A stretch of DNA of 64,000 nt, taken from an uncultured Bacteroides sp. (GTDB lineage Bacteria > Bacteroidota > Bacteroidia > Bacteroidales > Bacteroidaceae). The stretch is taken from contig NZ_OY762899.1 of assembly GCF_963666545.1 (NCBI RefSeq), forward strand, positions 4,282,365 through 4,346,364. Direction: 5' to 3'. The first letter of the stretch is position 1. Every line of letters begins with the position of its first letter. This document shows positions 37,601 through 49,131 of this stretch, one piece after another. Under the pieces are notes generated by a model. That model had not been told where the DNA came from. It worked only from the letters and a program-made list of their open reading frames with translations, and searched no databases. The position numbers and the translations under genes are program-made.

Positions 37601-38906
37601 TACCGTTGAGGCCTATAGCAACTGTGACTCTGTGCTGCTCTATAATGATGCGGCAAATACTCCTTTCTTAGGACGTAAAAAGAATAATGGCATGGGTACT
37701 CATTTTATGTGGGAGCATCGGGATGTTCGTTACAATGTGCTTCGTGCAGTGGGTTATTACAAAGGTAAACCTGTTGCAGAGGATATACTTGTACTCAATG
37801 GATTGGAACGTGCTCCTCATTTTGATGCACTCTATAAAGAAGTGAAAACTTTATTGAAAGCAGAGAGCGGGTATGATTATCTGTATCGAATAAACTGTGG
37901 AGGGGATAATTACACGGATGAGTTTGGACAGACGTGGGCACAAGATAATACATCGGTGTCTCATAGTTGGGCACAAGATTTTGAAGGACTAAATCCTTAT
38001 CTGGCCAGTCAGCGCACGACCAATGATCCCATAAAAGGTACACGAGACTGGGCATTGTTTCAACATTTCCGTTTCGGCCGTCATAAGTTATTCTACGACT
38101 TGCCTGTTCCCGACGGAACATATCGGGTAGAACTCTATTTCATTGAACCTTGGCATGGTACGGGTGGCAGTGAAAAGACGGATTGCGAGGGCTTGCGTAT
38201 CTTCGACGTGGCAGTGAATGGAAAGACTGTACTCGATGATTTGGATATTTGGGCAGAAGCCGGACACGATGGTGCTCTGAAGAAAGTAGTAACGGCAGAG
38301 GTGAAAGGTGGTAAATTGGAAATTTCTTTCCCTGAAGTGAAGGCGGGACAAGCTGTTATCTCTGCCATTGCTGTGGCTAGAATCTCTGCCGAGAAGTCAA
38401 TATTAGACAGTACTGTAGAGAGAATCGCTGTAGATAATGTTACTTGGAGTTGGGTAAAAGCGAACACTGATACGATTGCACGGACTCCGAAAGAGTTGTT
38501 GCCCGAAGATAAGAATGTACGTACCACTGTTACTTATGAAGCTGAAAAGGCAAAAGTGCAAGGTTCGTATAAAAAGATAGAACACCGTAAACAGAATGGC
38601 GTTTCTTTTGATAAAGTAGGCAAAGGTAGCATTGAGTGGAACATTTCTACCGGATTGGCTCAGGTATATGCTCTTCGCTTTAAGTATATGAACAGAAGTG
38701 GCAAGCCGATAACGGTTCGGTTGAAGTTTGTAGCTGCTAACGGCACGGTATTGAAAGATGATGAAATAACATTCCCCGAAGCATCTGAGAAATGGAAATT
38801 AATGAGTACCACTACGGGAACATATATCAATGCCGGACATTACAAGGTGATACTTTCGTCTGCCGATATGAACGGGCTGTGGCTAGATGCTCTGGATGTG
38901 CAATAA
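34659..38906 (+). CDS. GH137-GH2 fusion (beta-L-arabinofuranosidase and beta-glucuronidase candidate)
   Basis: 1415 residues with signal peptide (ends SLFAQ). N-terminal five-bladed propeller about 25-375 (YGLVLAPETNNYKMDCPTVF, YETWLAESDNLLDWK, GDAQIQKMGDVYVMFYF) fits GH137. GH2 follows from about 400: sugar-binding sandwich with IPHNWDDYYGYR, immunoglobulin-like part, barrel with acid/base Glu784 in WGLQNES and nucleophile Glu854 in LNGEYGAW. Then a malectin-like domain about 1080-1235 and a C-terminal carbohydrate-binding sandwich. The same fusion is found in BT0996, where the halves act on RG-II chains (from memory). It lies between GH138 and a GH2. Confidence 0.85.
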   Translation: MKRNGVLILFSLIVCSLFAQNSVSQKKMEEVYEKIKTPYKYGLVLAPETNNYKMDCPTVFRQGDKWYMTFVIYNGRSGNDGRGYETWLAESDNLLDWKTKGRILSFRDGTWDTNQRGGFPALPDMEWGGSYALQPYKGNYWMTYIGGVNAGYEAGPLRIGMAWTKEKNLGEAVEWESIEKPLLSSEDKNAQWFENLTQYKSTVYWDKKKTLGYPFVMFYNAGGRHPQTQLKGERIGIALSKDMKKWKRYAGNPVFSHETQGTITGDAQIQKMGDVYVMFYFSAFAPSRQYKAFNTFACSYDLIHWTDWAGDDLIIPSKNYDNLFAHKSCVINHDEVVYHFYCGVNKDDQRGIAVATSKPMGRSAVRFPQPEEKNRRTILQLDKDWKTTLLLDQEKKELTDKILPSSFTKSELWQTVNIPHNWDDYYGYRQLTHGNLHATALYKKSFTAPKVQAGKHSFLRFEGVGTYATITLNGKSYGRHPVGRTTLTLDVTDALKPGEDNLLEVKAEHPEMISDMPWVCGGCSSEWGFSEGSQPLGIFRPVVLEVTDEVRIEPFGVHIWHDDKAKTVYVETEVKNYSSQTEKIQVVNKLNNADGLKVFRLVEEVTLAPGETKIIRQSAVVENAILWSVENPYLYNLASMIKRGTATTDEITTPFGIRTISWPVKRKDGDGRFYLNGKSVFINGVCEYEHQFGQSHAFSKEQVAARVKQIKAAGFNAFRDAHQPHNLDYQKYWDEDGILFWTQFSAHIWYDTPEFRANFKQLLRQWVKERRNSPSVVMWGLQNESVLPREFAEECSAIIREMDPTAQNMRVITTCNGGEGTDWNVVQNWSGTYGGKPENYKAELAQSDQLLNGEYGAWRSIDLHTEPGAFEQNGVWSEDRMCQLMEMKIRLAEQAKDSVCGQFQWIFSSHDNPGRRQPDEAYRKIDKVGPFNYKGLVTPWEEPLDVYYMYRANYVSAAKDPMVYLVSHTWPDRFATGRRRTTVEAYSNCDSVLLYNDAANTPFLGRKKNNGMGTHFMWEHRDVRYNVLRAVGYYKGKPVAEDILVLNGLERAPHFDALYKEVKTLLKAESGYDYLYRINCGGDNYTDEFGQTWAQDNTSVSHSWAQDFEGLNPYLASQRTTNDPIKGTRDWALFQHFRFGRHKLFYDLPVPDGTYRVELYFIEPWHGTGGSEKTDCEGLRIFDVAVNGKTVLDDLDIWAEAGHDGALKKVVTAEVKGGKLEISFPEVKAGQAVISAIAVARISAEKSILDSTVERIAVDNVTWSWVKANTDTIARTPKELLPEDKNVRTTVTYEAEKAKVQGSYKKIEHRKQNGVSFDKVGKGSIEWNISTGLAQVYALRFKYMNRSGKPITVRLKFVAANGTVLKDDEITFPEASEKWKLMSTTTGTYINAGHYKVILSSADMNGLWLDALDVQ

Positions 38907-38940
38907 GTACGGCAATTCAAGAAATTAAAGCTTTTAATAA

Positions 38941-42177
<3,237 letters not shown>

Positions 42178-42202
42178 CATGGGGTAATGTTTCTCAGACA
42201 AT

Positions 42203-42253
42203 AAACGGGGCTTTGTGTAGTTATTAGCGCTACACAAAGCCCCGTTTGTTTTT
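42203..42253 (+). terminator. Strong terminator after the GH138/GH137-GH2/GH2 run
   Basis: An 18-bp perfect stem (42203-42220 with 42230-42247) and a 9-nt loop, followed by GTTTTT. Confidence 0.9.
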
Positions 42254-42340
42254 GCCGGTTGCACTTGTTCCAAATGCCGGTTGCACTTCATGTGAATGCC
42301 GGTTGCATTTATCCTCAATGCCGGTTTCTTTCTAACACTA
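42253..42340. repeat. 22-bp tandem array (type C unit)
   Basis: Units start at 42253, 42275, 42297 and 42319. The unit core is TGCCGGTTGCACTT followed by six variable bases and AA. The fourth copy keeps only TGCCGGTTTC. The core forms an imperfect dyad AA.TGC.....GCA.TT. It lies between a terminator on the plus strand and the end of a small minus-strand gene. Confidence 0.8.
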
Positions 42341-42372
42341 CCATGCAAACGGATAGATTTTTTTTTGGCGGC

Positions 42373-42510
42373 CTATTTCACTCTTCTGTTCAGTTGGTTG
42401 CTAGCCTTGCTTGGTCTGGATTTACCAATACGTTTTCCGGTAGGCTGCACGTCTTTACCGTTTTTCTTAGGTAACACCCTTGTTGGCTTTGCTGGAGCTT
42501 TTTCTGTCAT
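42373..42510 (-). CDS. Small basic protein, 45 residues, unrecognised
   Basis: Reads MTEKAPAKPTRVLPKK ... KRIGKSRPSKASNQLNRRVK and stop. It is rich in Lys, Arg, Pro and Ser, with no hydrophobic segment, so it could bind nucleic acid. CAAAGATA at 42546-42553 gives a -7 element (TATCTTTG) on the minus strand about 36 bp upstream. No family is recognised. It stands alone between GH2 genes on the other strand, with a 22-bp repeat array at its 3' end. The gap 42511-42668 holds only this promoter. Confidence 0.5.
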   Translation of the reverse strand: MTEKAPAKPTRVLPKKNGKDVQPTGKRIGKSRPSKASNQLNRRVK

Positions 42511-42668
42511 CTTATCTATTTATTAGAATTATTTCAAATCAGCTACAAAGATAGATAAATTTTGAAAACAACGCTTGTTCTTTATTTCTTTAAACAAATG
42601 TTGATGGGTACAAATGGACTTTTACAGCGTCTATCTAAATAGAATAATGAACAAATATACGAATTATA

Positions 42669-45545
42669 ATGATTGACAGACGATTAAAATGGCATCGCAT
42701 TCTATCGGCTTTTTCGCTTTTGTTAGCGTCCGTAGCCACAGGAAGTGCGCAAAACAAGGTTCCGGTAACTGAAACTCACTATCTATCGGGCCATGGAGCT
42801 GATGATATGGTGCAGTGGGATTTCTTTTGCACGGAGGGACGTAATTCAGGTAAATGGACGAAGATAGGAGTGCCTTCTTGCTGGGAGTTGCAGGGTTTTG
42901 GTCAGTATCAGTATGGCATCAGTTTTTACGGAAAGCCTTTTCCTGAGGGCATTGCGAATGAGAAGGGTATGTATAAATATGAATTTGATGTACCTCAACA
43001 ATGGCGGGGTAGCCAGATCGAATTGGTGTTTGAAGCCTCGATGACGGATACAGAGGTGAAGGTGAACGGTCGTAAGGCCGGAAGCAAACATCAAGGTGCA
43101 TTCTACCGTTTCTCATACAACGTAACCGATATGCTGAAGTATGGCAAGAAGAATCTGCTGGAGGTAACGGTGAGCAAAGAAAGCGAGAATGCCGGAGTGA
43201 ATCTGGCCGAACGTCGTGCTGATTATTGGAACTTCGGAGGTATCTTTCGTCCTGTATTCCTCGAGATAAAGCCCGCATTGAACATTCAAAGAATGGCTAT
43301 CGATGCAAAGGCCGATGGTAGTTTTACAGCGAATTGCTATTTGAATAATGCTGCCGATAACGTGAAGCTTCGTACCGTCATTCTTGATAAGAAGGGAAAG
43401 AATATTTCTGAAACGATAACTCCGGTGAAAGCGGGAAGTGACTGGACAACCGTAAGAACAAGCGTAAGCAATCCATTACTTTGGACAGCCGAAACACCCG
43501 ACCGTTATAAGGCCGAGTTCTCTCTGTTGGCACAGGATGGTAGCGTTCTTCATCGTGAAATGGAATCATTCGGTTTTCGTACCATCGAGGTAAAGGAAAG
43601 TGATGGCTTATATATAAATGGCGTACGTGTGAATATCCGTGGAGTGAATCGTCACAGTTTCCGTCCCGAAACCGGACGAACATTGAGCAAAGCCAAGAAC
43701 ATAGAAGACGTGCTACTGATTAAGAGCATGAATATGAATTCTGTTCGTCTTTCGCACTATCCGGCCGATCCTGACTTTTTGCAAGCTTGCGACTCTCTGG
43801 GATTGTATGTGATGAGTGAATTGGGCGGATGGCATGGCAAATATGATACACCTACTGGAGTGAAACTGATTGAAAGCATGGTGGAAAGGGACGTGAATCA
43901 TCCTTCTATCATCTGGTGGAGCAATGGAAATGAAAAAGGATGGAACACGGAACTTGATTGTGAATTTCACAAGCACGATCCTCAAGCCCGTCCGGTAATT
44001 CATCCACAAGGAAACTTCAGTGGTTTTGAAACGATGCATTACCGTTCGTATGGCGAAAGTCAGGAGTATATGAGACTTCCGCAAATCTTTATGCCTACAG
44101 AGTTTTTGCATGGTTTGTATGATGGTGGTCATGGTGCCGGCTTATGGGATTATTGGGAAATGATGCGTAAACATCCTCGCTGCATCGGTGGATTCCTCTG
44201 GGTGCTGGCCGATGAAGGAGTGAAGCGTGTGGATATGAATGGTTTCATTGATAATCAGGGTAACTTTGGCGCCGATGGCATTGTGGGCCCTCATCACGAA
44301 AAGGAGGGTAGCTACTATACAATCAAGCAAATCTGGAATCCTGTTCAGGTGATGAATAAACAATTGACGAAGGCATTTGATGGTGTGCTACAGATAGAAA
44401 ATCGCTATGATTTCCTGAATCTGAACACTTGTACTTTCAATTGGAAGTACGTGACTTTCCCTTTAGCTACGGATGGAAAGAAAGAGGTGAAAGTATTGAA
44501 GCAAGGTGAGGCAAAGGGAGAGAATATTGCTGCTCACCAAGCCGGAACCATGAAGATTGCTGCTGCTGTGAAAGATGCTGATGCGTTGATTTTAACTGCC
44601 GTTGATACATTTGGTAAAGAACTATTTACTTGGAGCTATACTCTCGGAAATATTTCTGCTACCAAAGAACTTGCTACAAATGGTGCTAAACCAACTTACA
44701 CAGAAACAGCTGAGGCGGTAATTGCTAAGGCAGGCGGACGTGAATTTACTTTCTGCAAGAAAGATGGACAACTAAAAGCGGTTAAGGTAGGTGATAAACA
44801 GATCACTTTCGCCAACGGCCCTCGCTTTATTGGTGCTCGTCGTGCAGATCGTTCTCTGGATCAATTCTATAACCACGATGATGAGAATGCAAAACAGAAA
44901 GATCGTACCTATACCGAATTTGTTGATGCAACTGTCTTTACCGGCTTTGATATCAAGGAAACAGAAGGTAAGTTGCTTGTTACAGCTAACTACAAGCTTG
45001 GTAACTTTGATAAGGCTCAATGGAGCATCCTGGCTGATGGAACTTTAGCACTGGATTATACCTATAATTTCTCCGGAGTAGTAGATTTGATGGGTATTCG
45101 TTTCGATTATCCGGAAGATAAAGTATTGAGTAAGCAATGGTTGGGTGACGGTCCTTATCGGGTATGGCAAAACCGTTTGCATGGTCCGCAATACAACCTT
45201 TGGGAGAATGACTATAATGATCCTGTTCCCGGTGAAAGCTTTACGTATCCCGAGTTCAAAGGCTATTTTGCCCATGTTTCGTGGATGAACATTCGTACAA
45301 AAGAGGGTGAGATTAGTATTGCCAATGAGACTCCTGACACTTATGTGGGTGTTTATCAGCCACGTGATGGACGTGACAGATTGCTCTATACACTTCCTGA
45401 AAGCGGAATTTCTCTGTTGAATGTAATTCCTGCCGTACGCAACAAAGTGAATTCAACTGATCTTTGTGGACCATCATCACAACCTAAGTGGGTAAATGGT
45501 CAGCAACATGGACGTATTGTTTTCCGTTTCAACGGAACAAAATAA
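42669..45545 (+). CDS. GH2 family glycosidase
   Basis: 958 residues with signal peptide (ends ATGSAQ). N-terminal sandwich with VPSCWELQGFGQYQYG, immunoglobulin-like domain, barrel with NIRGVNRHSFRPETGRT, acid/base Glu422 in WWSNGNEKGW and the likely nucleophile Glu478 in MPTEFLHG, then a long C-terminal beta-rich part (YRVWQNRLHGPQYNLWENDY). The catalytic region differs from the LacZ-like GH2 before it, so it probably acts on another linkage. It is transcribed alone, between the small minus-strand gene and a bidirectional terminator. Confidence 0.85.
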   Translation: MIDRRLKWHRILSAFSLLLASVATGSAQNKVPVTETHYLSGHGADDMVQWDFFCTEGRNSGKWTKIGVPSCWELQGFGQYQYGISFYGKPFPEGIANEKGMYKYEFDVPQQWRGSQIELVFEASMTDTEVKVNGRKAGSKHQGAFYRFSYNVTDMLKYGKKNLLEVTVSKESENAGVNLAERRADYWNFGGIFRPVFLEIKPALNIQRMAIDAKADGSFTANCYLNNAADNVKLRTVILDKKGKNISETITPVKAGSDWTTVRTSVSNPLLWTAETPDRYKAEFSLLAQDGSVLHREMESFGFRTIEVKESDGLYINGVRVNIRGVNRHSFRPETGRTLSKAKNIEDVLLIKSMNMNSVRLSHYPADPDFLQACDSLGLYVMSELGGWHGKYDTPTGVKLIESMVERDVNHPSIIWWSNGNEKGWNTELDCEFHKHDPQARPVIHPQGNFSGFETMHYRSYGESQEYMRLPQIFMPTEFLHGLYDGGHGAGLWDYWEMMRKHPRCIGGFLWVLADEGVKRVDMNGFIDNQGNFGADGIVGPHHEKEGSYYTIKQIWNPVQVMNKQLTKAFDGVLQIENRYDFLNLNTCTFNWKYVTFPLATDGKKEVKVLKQGEAKGENIAAHQAGTMKIAAAVKDADALILTAVDTFGKELFTWSYTLGNISATKELATNGAKPTYTETAEAVIAKAGGREFTFCKKDGQLKAVKVGDKQITFANGPRFIGARRADRSLDQFYNHDDENAKQKDRTYTEFVDATVFTGFDIKETEGKLLVTANYKLGNFDKAQWSILADGTLALDYTYNFSGVVDLMGIRFDYPEDKVLSKQWLGDGPYRVWQNRLHGPQYNLWENDYNDPVPGESFTYPEFKGYFAHVSWMNIRTKEGEISIANETPDTYVGVYQPRDGRDRLLYTLPESGISLLNVIPAVRNKVNSTDLCGPSSQPKWVNGQQHGRIVFRFNGTK

Positions 45546-45564
45546 TCTATCAATCTTGAATAAT

Positions 45565-45600
45565 AAAATAGCCTATGCGTATTGACGCATAGGCTATTTT
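45565..45600. terminator. Bidirectional terminator between convergent genes
   Basis: A 16-bp stem (45565-45580 with 45585-45600), A-run on one side and T-run on the other. It serves the GH2 gene on the plus strand and the beta-barrel gene on the minus strand, whose stop is at 45601. Confidence 0.85.
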
Positions 45601-46218
45601 TCAAAACAACGTTGTAGTTAAGCCAATGGAAATACCGAATGCACCCTCATTCATGTGATTTTGTCCAAAAGGAGTATCTTTCAAGTGCCATATATAGTCT
45701 AGTTCAAACGTAAGGGCGGCCGATTTTCCGATATAATATTCCGCTCCAGTTGTGAGTTTGATTATCGGAATTGTCTTTGCCTTATCTTTCATGATAAAAT
45801 TGTCTTGCGAAGTTGCTACATTTTGGTATACGCAGGAACTTAGTCCCCCCTGCAAAAGTCCAAATTGTCTGAGTTTCCGTTTACCGCTAATGCGATAACC
45901 TATGCCGCCGAGATAATCGTTAAATTTTATTTTGCCCTGAATAATATTGGTGCCTTGTATCTCATCCTTTTTATAAGAGTTTGATCGGTTGTCATAATTG
46001 AGGCGTAAAAACATCCCATCGGTACTATGGAACCGATATTCCATAGCCATTTTGACGATTATTCCGGGTTCCAAATTGTTCTTGGGAGAATTGAGATAAC
46101 CAATGCTAAAAGGGAAATATAACTTGGACGAAAAAGATTCTTTAGGGGATTGTGCATATCCTTTTATCGTGATTATAAGGAGTGTGAAAGTGATAATTAC
46201 GTATTTAGAATTAGCCAT
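45601..46218 (-). CDS. Outer membrane beta-barrel protein, small
   Basis: About 205 residues from the Met at 46218, which starts a signal peptide (MANSKYVIITFTLLIITIKGYAQ); upstream in-frame codons to 46320 are not signal-like. The mature part has alternating strands such as FPFSIGYLNSP, KMAMEYRFHSTDGMFLRLNYDN, YLGGIGYRISGKRK and a last strand FGISIGLTTTLF ending in Phe, typical of small outer-membrane barrels. It is divergent from the AraC regulator, 293 bp away, which may control it. No closer family name can be given. Confidence 0.65.
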   Translation of the reverse strand: MANSKYVIITFTLLIITIKGYAQSPKESFSSKLYFPFSIGYLNSPKNNLEPGIIVKMAMEYRFHSTDGMFLRLNYDNRSNSYKKDEIQGTNIIQGKIKFNDYLGGIGYRISGKRKLRQFGLLQGGLSSCVYQNVATSQDNFIMKDKAKTIPIIKLTTGAEYYIGKSAALTFELDYIWHLKDTPFGQNHMNEGAFGISIGLTTTLF

Positions 46219-46511
46219 TAATATTTGGTTTTTTAAGTTAATATTATTTTGTTTATAGGTATAGCGAACGGGAGTTGGCTCGGTTACCTTCCTGTAGCTT
46301 TTCTCTTGCTCTTTTATCATCTACATGGCATAATTATTGGTGTATATATTCGGATAAGAGCGTCGAGATAAGCAAAAAACGAATGGTCTATTCATAACGT
46401 GATAATTAATTATTATTGTGCAAAAGTCATGATTAAACGAGTTGAAAAAAAGGGTATCTTTACGCCGATTATAGTCAACTGGTCGAATTATAGAAAAATA
46501 ACGCATTGAAT

Positions 46512-47414
46512 ATGGCAAATCGTAGGGTGATGACTATGAACACAAAAGAAGCTTCGATTCTTGATCTTTTCAAGATGAATGGGGAGAACGGAAATAATTG
46601 TGCGAACATTAATTTTATTGTATCGAATACTGATGCAGACGATCTGGATATCGTTGGTCATCCAGTGATAGTGAGTTCTGTTATATGCGCCATGTGTGTT
46701 CGTGGAGAGGCTATTCTCCGCATTAATTTCGAGACTTATTCTCTTTCTCAAGGGGCATTCATTATTCTGGCTCCAGGTTCCATGTTTCTTTGCGAAGAAG
46801 GAAATTACAGTGAGGACTTTATGATGTATTACATCTCTTTTTCACCTGATTATGTGAAAGACATCAGTTTTGGTCATGCTCACATGATCTATGACATTAA
46901 GAACATTCCATATATTCGGATGGACGATCAGGAATATGAAAGTATTCTTGGTATTTATAATTATTTGAATTTGAGATATCAGGATTTTGGTCATCCTTAC
47001 AGGAAAGAAGTGCTTCAGCATAGCTTGTTGGCGGCAATCTATGATTTTTCTGTTATTTATGATAAATATACCCTTTTGATAAGCGAATCGGGTAAGGACT
47101 CGTACTTAACTAAGTTCAGTGACTTGCTTTTTAGACATTATAAACGTCACAGGAAAACCAGCTTCTATGCAGACAATTTGAATATCACCCCTAAGTATCT
47201 TTCGAAGATCATAAAAGAGAAAACAGGAAATTCTGTGCAGAATTGGATTTTTCAATTGATTTTGTTCGAAACGAAATCTCTACTCCGGTCCACCAATATG
47301 AATATTACTGAGATTGCCGAATATTTCAATTATCCTGATGCAACAAGCTTTGGGAAATTTTTCAAAAAACATGAAAAAGTAACTCCGATAGAATATAGAA
47401 ATATGAAGAATTGA
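46512..47414 (+). CDS. AraC-family transcription regulator
   Basis: 300 residues. The ATG at 46512 is taken; the frame could open at a TTG 6 bp earlier. N-terminal cupin-like part (about 30-150: GEAILRINFETYSLSQGAFIILAPGSMF) and a C-terminal AraC domain (about 200-300) with two helix-turn-helix units: KTSFYADNLNITPKYLSKIIKEKTGNSVQNWI and NMNITEIAEYFNYPDATSFGKFFKKHEKVTPIEYR. Bacteroides proteins of this form often control a nearby membrane protein or efflux gene. It ends at a terminator. Confidence 0.88.
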   Translation: MANRRVMTMNTKEASILDLFKMNGENGNNCANINFIVSNTDADDLDIVGHPVIVSSVICAMCVRGEAILRINFETYSLSQGAFIILAPGSMFLCEEGNYSEDFMMYYISFSPDYVKDISFGHAHMIYDIKNIPYIRMDDQEYESILGIYNYLNLRYQDFGHPYRKEVLQHSLLAAIYDFSVIYDKYTLLISESGKDSYLTKFSDLLFRHYKRHRKTSFYADNLNITPKYLSKIIKEKTGNSVQNWIFQLILFETKSLLRSTNMNITEIAEYFNYPDATSFGKFFKKHEKVTPIEYRNMKN

Positions 47415-47419
47415 TGCCG

Positions 47420-47457
47420 GAAGTCTTTTTCATACATCGGAAGACTTCTATTCTTTT
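47420..47457 (+). terminator. Terminator after the AraC gene
   Basis: Stem GAAGTCTT against AAGACTTC (47420-47427 with 47441-47448), loop 13 nt, followed by a T-rich run. Confidence 0.6.
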
Positions 47458-47554
47458 GCCAATGTTTTCTAGACAAAGTCAGTTTCAGCAAGTCCTTATT
47501 ATCAACTGATATGGAAACGCTTTAAAATTTATTTTGAACAAATCTTAGACAGGC

Positions 47555-48682
47555 TTAAAAGCGTTGTTTCTTTAGCCATTGCCCGAAAAATCGGTCATAT
47601 ACAGTATAAGTCTCTTCATTTTTGTACACCAACTCTTTGTCTATTAATGTTTTTAAGGCTGTATTCACACTGCTTGCTGCTTTCAGGTTGTGTTTGCTGA
47701 TAAACTTGTTCGAATTAACGGCAGACACAGATTCTTCCTTTGCTATTGCCTTGATAATTTTCGCCTGATTATCAGTCAGTAGGGATAGATAATTTTGGAA
47801 GATAAATTCATTTTCTAGAATGATCTCTTGTATGGCATTCTCTACTATCTCCGTTGTAATCTGTTTTATATTATAGCCATACAATCTATTTAGTATCGAC
47901 TGTATATACCAAGTATGTCCGCTGAATTTTTGATAGATGTACTGAAAAGCTTCTGGTAAAAGTACCTTCCCTTCTTTCTCAAAGAAACTTTTAGCAAAAT
48001 CATAATATATCTCTTCGTTGATTTCTGCGAGTGCCATCATTTGTGTACTTTGATAGAAGGGTCTTTTGGCAGAGACAAATATTTCAGTCATAATATGCTG
48101 TTTGCTTCCTGCAAAAATGAAATGTACATTAGGAATAAACTGGATGTAAGAGCGGATCATTGCTTCCACGCCTTTTTCCGGGTATTCTGTGATTTGCTGA
48201 AACTCATCGATGGCGATATAGCATTGTTTACCCGAAGCTGCCAGATAATCGAAAATTTCCTTTAACGTAATGCCTTCTTGTTCAGGTACTATCTCTAGTG
48301 AGACGGTTGGCATACCGGTCGCTTCATCTACCGTGATGGTGGGTCTGCAACTTTTAAAGAACCCTGTGATCTTTTTCAAAACCCCCTGTGATAAAGTATC
48401 CAGCTGCCCTAATACGCTACTCCCTACCAATGATACGAAATCATTCAAATTATTGGTCGGATAAATATCAATATAGAAGCATTTGACATCCACCTTAGCC
48501 TGCTTCATTAGATGAAACGTATTTTTGATAAGCCCTGTTTTTCCCATTCTTCGAGGAGCAATCAGAGTCAGGTTTCGTTCATTCTCAAGTGCAGATAAGA
48601 TCGTATCTGTTTCTTTCTTCCTGTCGCAGAAATATTCAGGACTGGTATATCCGTATATTAGAAATGGATTATTCTGTTTCAT
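47555..48682 (-). CDS. AAA ATPase of the archaeal-type ATPase_2 family
   Basis: 375 residues. Walker A in APRRMGKTGLI (near 45-55), Walker B in CYIAIDEFQQI (about 155-165), arginine-rich AAA end and a C-terminal winged-helix part (about 290-375: LSLLTDNQAKIIKAIAKEES ... LIDKELVYKNEETYTVYDRFFGQWLKK). These proteins are common in Bacteroides and archaea and have no firm role. A 45-bp palindrome ends one base before its start codon, which suggests tight self-control. The gene is isolated between AraC and a fimbrillin. Confidence 0.82.
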   Translation of the reverse strand: MKQNNPFLIYGYTSPEYFCDRKKETDTILSALENERNLTLIAPRRMGKTGLIKNTFHLMKQAKVDVKCFYIDIYPTNNLNDFVSLVGSSVLGQLDTLSQGVLKKITGFFKSCRPTITVDEATGMPTVSLEIVPEQEGITLKEIFDYLAASGKQCYIAIDEFQQITEYPEKGVEAMIRSYIQFIPNVHFIFAGSKQHIMTEIFVSAKRPFYQSTQMMALAEINEEIYYDFAKSFFEKEGKVLLPEAFQYIYQKFSGHTWYIQSILNRLYGYNIKQITTEIVENAIQEIILENEFIFQNYLSLLTDNQAKIIKAIAKEESVSAVNSNKFISKHNLKAASSVNTALKTLIDKELVYKNEETYTVYDRFFGQWLKKQRF

Positions 48683-48683
48683 A

Positions 48684-48728
48684 TTGCGTTATTTACGTTA
48701 CGTTAATTCCGTAACGCAAATAACGCAA
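48684..48728 (-). promoter_or_regulatory. Large palindrome abutting the ATPase start codon
   Basis: Arms of 19 nt, TTGCGTTATTTACGTTACG (48684-48702) and its complement (48710-48728) with one mismatch and a 7-nt loop. In the mRNA the hairpin ends one base before ATG, so it would cover the ribosome landing zone; as DNA it is a strong operator candidate. GCGTTA-like half sites repeat within each arm. Confidence 0.75.
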
Positions 48729-49131
48729 CTAATTAGGACTTTTCCTAAGAAATCCTCGTTTTCTTGCTCTTTCAAAACTTCAAGGCCTGAAAATATGATG
48801 GAACTCTGGAAAGGAAATAGGCTTTATATGGATACAAGCATCGGGGTTTATTTATTCGGAAAATAATAAGACAAAGTTTAACTTTTTAATAATAATCTCT
48901 GTAAGGTCTACTATGAAGTGTTGTACATACATTGTGCTATAGTAAATAAAAATGTTATGAAAAGTAACCGCCTTATTATTAGTCTATACGGTCTTAATCC
49001 CTTAACTTCGGAAATAAGAGGTCTATTTTAAAGATGCCATTCATATTCCTCCATTGATATTCGATTTTAAAAGATAACCAGAATTATATAGCATTTATAT
49101 AATAAATTTCCAATAAAAAACAAAAAAACAA
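48729..49131. other. Gene-free AT-rich stretch before the fimbrillin
   Basis: About 400 bases between the divergent ATPase palindrome and the fimbrillin start. It is AT-rich, with short frames only (for example 48796-48867). It should hold the fimbrillin promoter, but no clear TTTG/TAnnTTTG pair was found. Confidence 0.5.

Noticed and set aside
45601-46320. Start at 46320 for the barrel protein
   Set aside because: The Met at 46218 begins a clear signal peptide; the 34 residues before it are polar.
46506-46511. TTG start for the AraC gene
   Set aside because: An ATG lies two codons later in the same frame and is the more usual start.
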